Of a stretch of 64,000 bases of DNA, positions 1 to 10,231 are shown piece after piece. This stretch comes from Canna indica (lineage: Eukaryota; Streptophyta; Magnoliopsida; Zingiberales; Cannaceae): positions 32,304,001-32,368,000 of the forward strand of contig CP136896.1 of NCBI GenBank assembly GCA_034359265.1, read 5' to 3'. The notes below the pieces were generated by a model. The model did no database searches. It was not told the DNA's origin and worked only from the letters and a program-made list of their open reading frames with translations. Every line of letters begins with the position of its first letter. Positions within the stretch are counted from its first letter, which is position 1. A program made the position numbers and the translations under genes.

Positions 1-2146
1 CCTTCCAATTTTCTGATTTCTCCGATATTTTCGATCGGGGACATCGATCTCTAACCGACTTGGAACCTGAAAGTATTTCTCAATGGAACATTAGTTCCAT
101 ATTTGTTATCATCAAAACCGAGATTAAGACCAAGGTAGAAAACCTTAGGCCAACAATCTCCCCATTTTTGACGAAGACAAACATCCTTAAGAAAATATAT
201 ATACAATTAAGGATAAGGAATATCAACCCTGGGATTTCTCCCCCTATCAACATGCATATCTATGAAAATAAACTCCCCCTATCGATATGCAAGGGTTTCC
301 TATATTTCCTATATTTTCTTCCCTTTTTACCCATATTTTTCTCCCCCTTTTGACATCGATCAAAAAAGGATGGGAAAAGTCAACTATGATCAAAGTTGGG
401 ACCTAAAAAGTAGTTTTCATGAAAAACATGTAGATCTCAACTCAAGGGATGAAAACATACATATCCATTATAAGACAAATCAATACATGATGTCAAAGAA
501 TTCTGAGTCTAGTATTCATGTATCTAGCTCAAGTAATGATATTTTCATGTATCGGTCAATATATCAAAAACCATTTAAAAAATGATTTTTCTCATCAAAT
601 GATTAGAACGATAGCATAAGTGAATTTAAAATATCATACTTCAAGTCTCATTTGAAAATTTGATGAAAATTTAAAGTATCGGAAAAATGAGCAACTTGAG
701 AAGAGTAATACTTTAGTGGCATTTTCGTAAATAAATGAGATTTTTATGACATTTCTAGAAATCATTCAAACTTTCAAATGACCAAGGTATGAGCATTTAA
801 AGCATGTATATCAAGTTTGAAGTGAAACTAATGTCATTTGATCAAAATATGAACTTAGCATGATTTCATTCAAAGTAGGCTTGAAAACATGAAAATGGCT
901 AAGTATCAAATTTTGCTTTCTACTCATGTTTTCTCTAACTTAAACACCTGAACATCTAACATGAGTGAATCTAATTATATTGATCAAGTTTGGGCTTAAA
1001 AGGAGGTTTTTAAGTCACTTTGTTGACTTAGGTCAAAGTATACTTCAAGTTTACAAATACTCAAAACTTTTAAATCCATATAAAATCATTTTCTTCACGA
1101 AAAGTTTTGAAACTATAACTGGACAAACTAGTTTTTCAAGGTATCTACAGGTTCAAGAATCAGTAAAAAATCAGTTTTCTAGAAATTCCTGAAATTCCTG
1201 AAAGTCTAGTGGCAATTTCATAAATTTCAGGTATTTTTTTGAAAGTTATCATTTTTTATTCAAACTTTCCCGATATAGCTGAATGATCATCTCAAATCCA
1301 TGTGCCAAGTTTGAACTCAAAATGAATTTTCTAAGTCTAGTTTTAAACTCATCTCGATTTCAACCAAAAACTCATTTTTTAGATATCGCTCAAGATATCA
1401 AAAATGGAATCAAAATAGTATACACTCAAAGAATAGTGAGAACGATATTAAATAGAATCAAAATAGTCTAGTTTAGAAATGATTTCACTCAAAGAATAGT
1501 GAGAACGATATTAAAAATGGAATCAAAATAGTATACACAAAGTTTCTTTTGAAGTTTTCAACGTAAAATCAAAGTATCGAAAAGATTGATATTTCAAGGG
1601 AATGATACTTTGCATTTTTGAAATCCAACTTCAAAATTCCACTATAAATTTGATTGTTAATGAAAATTTATAAAATTTTTACTCAAGAAATTAGATTTTT
1701 CAATGAATATGCAGTTTCAAGAATTAGTTAAAAATATTTTTTTTACATATTTTTAGAAATAACTGAAAATGCTGAAATTTCAATTGCATTTTCGTAATTT
1801 TCAGTTATTTTTCAAGATGTGCTCAGTTTTCATTCAAACTTTTATGACATCACAAAATGGTCATATTAAGAGTGTATGTCAAGTTTGAGATGAAAATTAT
1901 GTCCTTAAGTCAAGATATCAACCTAGCATGGTTTTATTCAAAACTAAACTAGTTATCATGAAATTTGCTAAGTGTCAATCTTATCATTTACTGATACCAA
2001 ATATTGGTGAAATGGCCACACTAGAGGACGGTGAATTGTGTATTATCTAAATCTTTTGCCTAATTTCGGTTTTAATCATTTTACTTGATTACTTAGGCAA
2101 TTCACAAATTGAGTAGTAAGCGGAAGCAAGATATAAATGATAAGCA
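1..2146 (-). mobile_element. Collapsed Copia-A retrotransposon (A1), cut by CACTA
   Basis: This is a minus-strand copia element that runs off the left edge. Positions 1-155 are the start of its 3' LTR, ending in ccaaca on the plus strand. Next comes a polypurine tract (156-172; tctcccc on plus), then an AT-rich 3' region to about 1990. A tRNA-iMet primer site (plus-strand ctgatacca at 1991-1999) and the end of the 5' LTR (2002-2146) complete it. Gag and pol are absent: the primer site is joined directly to sequence matching 58465 onward of the longer Copia-A copy. The 5' LTR stops where the CACTA terminus begins at 2147, and I did not find its continuation. The small ORFs here encode nothing recognisable. 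Confidence 0.8.
173..1990 (-). repeat. Copia-A long repetitive 3' region (copy in A1)
   Basis: AT-rich non-coding sequence that is the reverse complement of the 58465-60050 region. Words such as gcattttcgtaa recur near 718, 1211 and 1790, so the region is itself built of degenerate repeats. Extra polypurine-tract-like ctcccc(c)t blocks lie near 238, 272 and 340, besides the main tract at 156-172. I see no coding capacity. Confidence 0.7.
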
Positions 2147-3044
2147 CACTACTACATTTAGGGCTTTCTATAGCAGTTAACAATAGCGTTTTAACAAAAT
2201 GCTTTCATAAACATAGCTAAATTTTCAACGCGCGGCATAACTCCCTCCTTTTTTTTTCGTTAACAACAAAAGCCCGCACCCCCTTCTCCTCTGGCGACAA
2301 AACCTCACCCTAATAGCCGCCGACGAGAGTCCACGTACGCCTCGTCTCTCCTTCTATCCCACGCCCACTGGGTGGACCTAGAAGGTTTGATTCATTTTCT
2401 CGTGCCCTAGTTTATCTTGGCTCCTTGCTTTCGGTTTCAATCGTGATGTCGTAGTGTGCATTCTAGGGTTTATTTTTCTTGCCCTCTGTTTGATTTTGGT
2501 TTCCTTCTTTTGAGATGCCGATGATACTGATGCTTGTTTTCCATGAAATATCGTCACCTTCTTTTCATTATTTCTGGTAAAATAATCACCATGGTTCCAA
2601 TGTTGATTGGTCATCAAGTATTTGTAGGCTTTATCTTCTTGAATCTTCTTGAATCTATCCTTCCTAACTTGCATGTTGTATACTTGTTTTTTTCTTCAAG
2701 TTTGTATATGTATCCTTCCTATTACAGAGCACTTCATGTAGCTTTGTTTGCTTATTGTTTTAATAATGTTTCAGAAATATGTTCATTTATTATAGAGCAC
2801 TTCCTATTCATATCAAATATTGGTAATTTTGTTTGCTTATTGTTTTAATTTTGTTTAACATTATCCTGATACATAGACATATGTCACCCCACCTCACTTG
2901 TTATGCTACTAAATCAAAATATCAAATTTTTTTCTGCCACATAGGTATTTGGATTACCAACTGGGAAAGAGTATATTTGGTACTTTGATTTAAAATAGAA
3001 AAGGGAAAGAAACAAACATTTAAAGACATATTGCAATATCTAAG
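2147..3044 (+). repeat. CACTA 5' terminus, subterminal region and leader
   Basis: The terminal CACTACTACA is followed by subterminal sequence with short related words in both orientations (atagcgttttaac and aaaatgctttcata), typical of transposase-binding subterminal repeats in CACTA elements. A GC-richer stretch (about 2228-2380) and AT-rich leader follow, up to the transposase start codon at 3045. No gene is seen here; ORFs in both strands at 2378-2848 look like chance. Confidence 0.6.
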
Positions 3045-6000
3045 ATGGACAAAAGCTGGGTCCTTCTTAGCAGGTACTTTCATTTAGGTTTGTCAATTTT
3101 GTTTTTTTGTAGTTATAGATAGTTATCTAAGTTTATTTATTTTGTTTAAATTGGTAGAGCATCAGAGGAATATGTTCAAGAAGCATGGAAGTTTATTACA
3201 ATGGTTGATACAATTACAGAGAATTCAGGAGTAATTTTGTGTCTTTGTAAAAACTATAAAAACTTGAGGCATCATAGTTTAGAAACTATTCATGAGCCTC
3301 TAATCATAAGGGGAATGGATCCTACATATACAAAGTGGTTTCATCATGGAGAACTAATTGATAGTGATAGTACTGTAGATATGGAGTTCTCTAACACATA
3401 TAACTTATATAGGGCTGCAAATCTAAGTGATGAAAATTTTATGGAGCTTCTTAGTGAAATAAATAATGAGGAGTTTGATAGAGAATTAGAGGATGCTCAA
3501 ACCCCTTTATATGCTGGTTGTACAAAGTACACAAAATTATCATCTACTGTAGCATTATACAAGGTTAAAACTACGAATGGATGGTCCAACAAAGGCTTAA
3601 ATGAACTTTTAGAAATTTCTCAAGTCCATTAATGAGGTGAAAAAAATGATAAAAAAATTTGATTTTGGTTATCAAAAAATTCATGCTTGTGTCAATGATT
3701 GTTGTTTGTTTAGAAAGGAGAAAGAATCATTAGAGAATTATCCTACATGTGGTTCTTCAAGGTGGAAACTGGATGAAAGAACAAAAGAGGTTCGTATTGG
3801 TATACCTGTGTAAGTATTGAGATGCTTTTCTATTCAAACAAGGTTTAATAGGATGTCCAGGTCACCAAATATGGATGAAGCATTAGTTTGACATTCTACT
3901 CATAAAAGTACTGATGGAAAGATGTGTCATCCTATGGATTAATTGTCTTGGGAGCTAATTGATAAAAAGTGGCCTGATTTTTCCATGGATCCACGCAATT
4001 TAAGGCTTGGACTTGCTACGGATGGATTTAATCCTTTTAGCATTCAAAGCTCCAAATATAGTTGCTGACCAGTTATGATAGTTATATATAACTTGCCTCC
4101 ATGGTTATGCATGAAAAAAGAAAATATTCTCTTGACATTGTTGATTCTAGGTCCTAAACAAGCTGGAAATGACATTGACATATATCTACAACCTCTTATA
4201 GATGATTTGCAATATCTCTGGAATGAGGGCATGAATGTATATGACACATTTACTAAATCATCCTTTAAATTGAAAGCTATTAAGTTATGGACAATCAATG
4301 ATTTTCCAGCATATGGTAATCTTGCTGGATGTACTACCAAGGGTGAAAAAGCATGTCCAATATGTGGAGAGCATACTCATTCTCATTGGTTAAAATATAG
4401 TAAGAAATTTGCATATATGGGCCATAGGCGTTTTCTTCCACCATCTCATCCAGTTCGAAAAAAAAGAGCTTGGTTTGATGGACATGAAGAGAAAGGAAGG
4501 AATCCTAGAATCAAAAGTGGAAGCAACATACTAGAAAACCTAAAAGATTTTGCCAATGAGTGGGGAAAGAGAAAGCAGAAAAAATGAAAGAGTGGTCAAG
4601 GAAGAGTGAATATGTGGAAAAAAAGATCAATCTTTTTTGATCTACCATATTGGGAGGTAATAATATTATACACAATCTATTTTATTTTAGATTTTGAACT
4701 TATGTTCATAATAGTAACATAATTTTTATCATATTTTCTTATAGGCATTGCCATTACGTCACAATTTGGACGTAATGCACATTGAAAAGAATATATGTGA
4801 AAACATCATCGGTACACTTTTAGATATAGATGGCAAATCCAAGGATGGATTGAATGCATAGAAAGACTTGGAAGAAATGGGCATTAGACCAGACTTGTAT
4901 CCTGAACGACGAGGGACTAGAACATACCTTCCTCCAGCACCTCATACATTAACTAGGCTTGAGAAAAAGAAATTTTGCAAAGTCCTATATGATTTGAAGG
5001 TGCCTGATGGTTATAGCTCAAATGTGGGTAATTGTATATCTGTAACAATTGTTCTGTAAAAATTGTATATGATTTGAAGTTGCCTGATGGTTCTACATTA
5101 ACTAGAAGATTGTAAAATTACAGAATTGAAGTCGCATGATTGTCATGATCTAATGCAATAGTTGTTACCCGTTGCATTAAGAGGGTTGCTTCCCAAAGAT
5201 CCAAGGAATGCAATTATGCAGTTATGTTTTTTCTTCAACAAGCTATGCCAACGAGTAATAGATAAGGAGAAGTTGTTAAATCTAGAGGATGAAGTCGTAG
5301 AAATATTATGCTTGTATGAAAGGTTTTTCCCACCTTCCTTTTTTGTCATAATGACTCATTTGCCTACTCACTTGGGACGAGAAGCACGACTATGTGGACC
5401 GATCCAATTTCGTTGGATGTACCATTTAATTTGAAAGGTTAAATTTTATCCAATATACTCATGATTTCTTTTTTTTTATTTGGTTTTTCTTTATTTTACA
5501 TCTTAAAATTTAATGTGTAGGCAAATGAAGATACTGAAAGAGTACATTAGAAATCGTGCACGACCGGAAGGTTGTATTGCTGAATGCTACCTTGCAGAAT
5601 AATGTATTTCATTCTGCAATTCATTCATATATCATCCTATTCAGGTGGATAGTCTTGGTCACAATCAAAATATTACCAATGAGGGAAATACTGAAGGTCG
5701 TCCACTTGGAAGTGGAACATAAATCATGTTAAGTGATGAAATGTTAGAATGTGCACATAGATATGTTCTATTCAATACAGCCATAGTTGAGCCCTTTTTG
5801 GAGTAAGATATTTCATTACTTACTTATACATCAATGCAAACTATTGGAATTTGAAATTAATTTATGTCTTATATTAGAATGCATTTGGAGGAACTAAAAC
5901 AAACAAATAAAGGACTTGAAAGAAATACAAGTTTGTTATGGAAGAGACATTCAAAACAATTTATTCAATGGTTTACTCGAAAGTGTGGGCGAAATAGTGT

Positions 6001-8178
6001 GTTTACTAATTCGATTAGCCTAAATTCACTTTTAATCGTTTCCTTAGATTGTTTAGGCGAATTACAATTATGCGATTTAAATGCGGAAGCAGTAATAAAC
6101 AATTAAGCACAAATAAAAATCAATGCAAACACAAGTGATTTATAGTGGTTCGGCCCCAATGCCTACTCCACTACCTAAGCACCTCGCTTAGGATTTTCAA
6201 ACTAGTTTTACTAGATTAATTTACGTTTCCCTTACAACGAGGACTTTGCACCGGAAAGTCTCCGCTCTCCAACCGAACACACTTCCACACCCGAAAGTAT
6301 CCCGCCTTCCTATCGAGAGCACTTTCCCACCTCAACCCTAAGGGACAAATAAACTAATCCTAGTAAACACTAAGTTTACACAAGTGGCTTTACTCCTTCT
6401 ACACCAAGGATACCACTTCACACAGAAGACCAAACACCCGGTCTTTTACAGACGCACAAATTAAACACAGTTTAAATAACAGTTAAAATACAATTATAAA
6501 GAGCTAAAGAATGAAACCAATAGATAAAGCTCTTTTGCAATCCTTCAATCCTTCAGCTCATCAAGGGGTAGAGATTGAATCAATCACCCGAGTTGAGGCA
6601 ATAGCTGGCGCTTGAGAAGGTGTTCGCGGAAATAGCAGAGCGCGCTTGATCAATCGTTGGAAGGCTCAAATCTTCCTTTTAATGGCTCAATAAATTCTGT
6701 AAAAATCAAGGAAGAAGGCCAAATGAAGTATATGAGGGTGTATTTATACCCTCGTGAAGAAACGACAATTCAACATATTGAAAACTATTTGTTACAGGCC
6801 GCCGGTCGAATGGTCGGTCGACCGACTGGTTGACCGGTCTTTCGACTGCTTCTATTTTCTCTGTGGTCGATCGATCGATGGGTCGACTGCCCAGATGCAA
6901 CTATTCATCCCCGACCTTCGGTCGACTCATCGATCGACCAACGGGATCTCGCGTCTTCAGCGTTCAGCAGGTCGGTCGACCGCCAAGCCTACAACCCAAA
7001 ACCAACCACTGTCGGTCGACCGAAGTGCCCACTGCCATTTTTCGGCAGTGTTCGGTCGACCGAAATGGCTGAGCCTTTCTTTCTTACCCTATTTGGTCGA
7101 CCAGGCGGTCGACCGAACATAGGCTGAGATTGTTTTTTCAGCCTATTTCTTCCGCGCTTGGTTTTCGGGTTCCGGCTTTCAACGAGCATCATCTTGGAGA
7201 GCTTTTCACTTGATCTTTGGACTCATCCAAGCGACTTTGGTGTATTCGTCGATCTTTGATAAACTTCCATGATGAACCCGAGAACGACGATCAATGTCCT
7301 TCCGATTTCCGATTTCTTCTGATATTTTCGATCTAGGACATCGAATACTAATTGATATGGAACCTGAAAGATATTCTCAATGAAATTAGTAGTCCCATGT
7401 TTGTTATCATCAAAACCATCAAAACTGAGATTAAGGCTAAGGTTGAAAACCTAAAGCCAACGAAAAGGTTAGAAGCCTAAAATCTGAATTTGTAGTAAAC
7501 GTCTATATATTCCAAATAAATAATTACTTACACTTTTTTTCTCTCTTATTGTTGGTAGATTCAAGCTGACTATAGTGACAGTGATGTGTCAAATACATTA
7601 CCGATGATTTCTTTTGGTCCTGAAAACAATGTTCTATGTTACAAAAAATATGTCATCAATGGCCAAAAATTTCACACAAAGGATGTTGAGAATTCAACAC
7701 AAAATAGTGGTGTTATGCTTGAAGCAACAACTGTGTGCAGGTCATGCGCAAGAGATAATGCTCAAGTTGTCGATGTGGTTTCGTATTATGGGGTGATAAG
7801 AGAAATAATTATTTTAGATTATTTTTTATTGTCAGTTGCACTGTTTAAATGTAATTGGGCAAGTGTTCCTAATGACATAAAGGTTGAAGAAGGTTTGACA
7901 CTTGTCAATTTACATGCAGGTCAAAGTCAATTTGAGAGAGATCCTTTTATCTTAGCATCACAACCAAAGCAAGTCTTTATGCAAGAGAAAGTGAAACATC
8001 CGATTGGTATATTGTGCTTAAAGCTCCACCAAGAGGCTTCTATGACTTAGAAGAATATATTGTGAATGAAGATACACAATGGATGCCACAACATGATAAT
8101 ATAGTTGAATTGGCCAATTATGACATAAATAAAGAGTCTAGGTATGTAAGAGAAAATTGTGAAGGAATTTTTGTGTAA
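3045..8178 (+). pseudogene. TNP2-type CACTA transposase, broken
   Basis: Transposase of the CACTA superfamily, which cuts and pastes the element in the nucleus. The start MDKSW at 3045 opens a short exon (3045-3073); a GT..AG intron (3074-3157) leads into the Transpos_assoc domain (EEYVQEAWKF, then WFHHGE). The TNP2/Transposase_21 core follows: IHACVNDC, NYPTCGSSRWK, DPRNLRLGLATDG, VIYNLPPWLCMK, GPKQAGNDIDIYLQPLIDDL and TINDFPAYGNLAG at about 3680-4330, then YMGHRRFLP. HNLDVMHIEKNICEN (about 4757-4801) sits just after a probable intron. DUF4218 follows (LLPKDPRNAI to RNRARPEGCIAECYLAE, about 5162-5600). The DUF4216 end (LFKCNWASV, ENCEGIFV stop at 8178) lies beyond the inserted LTR. At least eight stops or frameshifts make it a pseudogene. 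Confidence 0.85.
5983..7462 (-). repeat. Copia-A LTR inside the TNP2 gene
   Basis: A minus-strand LTR of the TGTTGG family sits between the DUF4218 and DUF4216 parts of the transposase. Signatures on the plus strand are gaatagtgtgttta-like sequence at the left, gtggttcggccccaatgcc near 6148, a cluster of GGTCGACC palindromes at about 6800-7110, and caaaactgagattaaggct..ccaac at the right. A TATA box reads on the minus strand near 6741-6750. The outermost left 20-25 bases of the LTR appear lost or altered. The flanks gaaag and aaaag would be an imperfect target duplication, so the ends are approximate. Confidence 0.75.
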
Positions 8179-9175
8179 TGCACCTTATAGGTATGAGGTT
8201 CTCTATCTCTCTCTTTTATGTTCTTTTATGTGCAAGTGAAAGATTCCTTAATTTTACAGATTTATTTATTTTACTAAATCTGACTTTTACATATTTGGTT
8301 ACTGTATTTATGGATATACTGACAATTGTTTTGTTCCTGTCTTAAGCATTTCTGGAAGTAGCAAGAAAAGTAAATTTCAATAATATTTGAACTCGCATAG
8401 TTGCTGGATTTTCATCCACAAGATGAACTTTTTTGCATTCTCCTTTAGTTCATCAACTTAAAATTCAGCTTCTTTATTGTATTCAGTTCAGATTGTTCAG
8501 TGGATGAAAATTTAGATTGTTACTGCAGTATATACCTTGGCAGTATATAGCCTGCATATATATACTTCCTAAGTCAGTGCAAAGACACTATATTTACAGC
8601 AAATTGTTACTGCAAATACACTTAGAAGCTCATATATATAGCTCAATAATATAGCCTGTTATATATTTACAGCAATCTAACAGTGTCTTTGCATTATATA
8701 GCTTGTTACTGCAGTATATACCTTGGCAGAAAAATCATATATATACTGCCAAGGTATATTATTGGCTTCATATATATACCTTGGCTTCATATAGCTTCTT
8801 ACTTCCTATACTGCCAAGTCTTAGTATATAGCCTGTTACTGCAGTATATACCTTGGTAGTATATAGCCTGCATATATATACTTCCTAAGTCTCAGTAACT
8901 TGTTACTTCCTAACTCAGTGCAAAGACACTATATTTACAGCAAACTATTACTACAAATACACTTAGAAGCTCATATATATAGCTCAATAATATAGCATGT
9001 TATATATTTACAGCAATCTAACAGTGTCTTTGCATTATATATACTGCCAAGGTATATATTATTGGCTTCATATATATACCTTGGTAGTAACAAGGAAAAA
9101 TCAAATTTTATTGTCAGTTTTTATTATCAATTGGGTTTCATTTTACTAAGACTCAAGAGAACATGTATTATGTAC
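8179..9175 (+). repeat. Spacer between CACTA genes with a scrambled duplicated block
   Basis: No coding sequence. From about 8505 to 9090 the sequence is built from duplicated AT-rich words. A block including cagtgcaaagacactatatttacagcaaa occurs near 8575 and again near 8916. The word gcagtatataccttgg recurs near 8525, 8711 and 8841, and its reverse complement (actgccaaggtatat) occurs near 8743 and 9042. The result is interleaved direct and inverted copies capable of complex secondary structure. Confidence 0.6.
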
Positions 9176-9480
9176 AACTTGGCATGGTTGAAACCTGAAA
9201 CAGTACTGCTATAGTTATTGTGTAATGCACTTAATGTTATTTACAGATGGCTACACGAAGATCACTTAGAATAAAGTCTAAATATGATGACATTCCCCAA
9301 GTTGCAACAAGGAAAAGAAGAACACGAAAAGATAAAGTTTTGAAGTGTCCAAATGATGATGATTGTCATCATATTTAGACTTTATTCTAAGTGATCTTCG
9401 TGTAGCCATCTGTAAATAACATTAAGTGCATTACACAATAACTATAGCAGTACTGTTTCAGGTTTCAACCATGCCAAGTT
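9176..9480. repeat. Perfect 117 bp inverted duplication with 71 bp spacer
   Basis: Arm 1 is 9176-9292 and arm 2 is 9364-9480; by eye they are exact reverse complements over 117 bp. Arm 1 contains the start codon and first codons of the second CACTA gene. The spacer text from about 9302 (tgcaacaaggaaaagaagaa) is repeated directly after arm 2. The structure is therefore an inverted copy inserted next to a direct duplication, as expected from template switching during repair. Confidence 0.85.
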
Positions 9481-10231
9481 GCAACAAGGAAAAGAAGAAC
9501 ACGAAAAGATAAAGTTTTGAAGTGTCCAAATGATGATGACTTGCCACCTGTACTTGAAGATGTTACTCCGAAACTTGAAATAAATGTTGAAGATGTACAA
9601 TATCCAAATCAAGAAAATGATTTGTCATCTGTTGGTCAATTATCAAAAAAGAATAAAGGAAAGAGAGGTTGAAGAAAAAAGATGACTGCAGATGTACATG
9701 TGGAAGAAGCAGTGGAAAATGATGACTTGCAAGCCGTAGATGTACATTTGGAAGATGTGGAACAAGATGACTTGCCACCTGTTGATGATTTACATGTGGA
9801 AGATGATGACATGCCACCTATTGAAGATTTACATGTGGAAGTAGATGTGGAAGAAGATGACTTGCCACCTGTTGATGATTTACACTTGGAAGAATATGTG
9901 GAAGATGATGACATTCCATCTATTGAAGATTTACATGTGGAAGATGATGACTTGCCACATGTTGATGATTTACATGTTGAAGAACATGTGGAAGATGATG
10001 ACATGCCACCTATTGAAGATTTACAAGAATAGAAAGAAGCAACTCCGGAAGCTGTTGGTCAATCATCAAACAAGAAGAAATGAAAGAGAGATCCAACAAT
10101 GTGCAAATCAAGTTTGCTCCATCCTTATGAGAGAATTACAGTCCAATTTAATGAGATGGGACAACCCATTGGTGTTGGATCTATAAGTTAATCTTCATTT
10201 TTGGGTCCATTAGTGAGAGAGATTATACCTT
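9247..10231 (+). pseudogene. CACTA second gene (En/Spm, Ptta-type), truncated
   Basis: The product begins MATRRSLRIKSKYDD at 9247 with a basic stretch (RKRRTRKDK) that could be a nuclear localisation signal. It is broken at once by the 117 bp inverted duplication and resumes at about 9480. An acidic repeat region (about 9682-10031) follows, then a stop, then KRDPTMCKSSLLHPYERI and VQFNEMGQPIGVGSIS near 10085-10185. The FNE.GQPIG motif is characteristic of the second protein of plant CACTA elements, upstream of the Transposase_24 (Ptta/En/Spm) domain. It ends at VREIIPL where G1 is inserted; I did not recover the remainder beyond G1. Confidence 0.7.
9682..10031 (+). repeat. Acidic tandem repeat (DDLPPVDDLHVE-like) in the CACTA second gene
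   Basis: A 30-42 bp unit is repeated about eight times in frame, giving alternating DDLPPVDDLHVE and DDMPPIEDLHVE segments separated by EEHVE or EEYVE linkers. The frame stays open for 116 codons and is nearly all acidic or hydrophobic. The antisense Ser/Cys-rich ORFs over the same stretch are shadows of this repeat. Function is unknown. Confidence 0.75.

Larger units (their letters stand above)
2147..10231 (+). mobile_element. CACTA (En/Spm) DNA transposon, 5' part
   Basis: It begins with the diagnostic terminus CACTACTACA at 2147-2156, inserted in a Copia-A LTR. It carries a TNP2-type transposase gene and a second En/Spm-type gene, both plus strand. The transposase gene contains a Copia-A LTR (about 5983-7462), and the second gene is interrupted at 10232 by gypsy element G1. 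I did not find the matching 3' terminus ending in TAGTG, so the right end is deleted or hidden. Stops and frameshifts in both genes mean the copy is not autonomous. Confidence 0.85.

Noticed and set aside
6706..7192. ORFs on both strands rich in Arg/Asp/Ser (RSTDRP-type text)
   Set aside because: They are translations of the GGTCGACC palindrome cluster of a Copia-A LTR, which reads open on both strands.
5970..7470. Exact target duplication for the Copia-A LTR inside the transposase gene
   Set aside because: The flanks gaaag and aaaag differ and the left LTR end is degraded, so the duplication cannot be claimed with confidence.
9563..10004. Long minus-strand Ser/Cys/Thr-rich ORFs opposite the acidic repeat
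   Set aside because: They are antisense shadows of the in-frame acidic repeat on the plus strand and lack any initiation or domain evidence.
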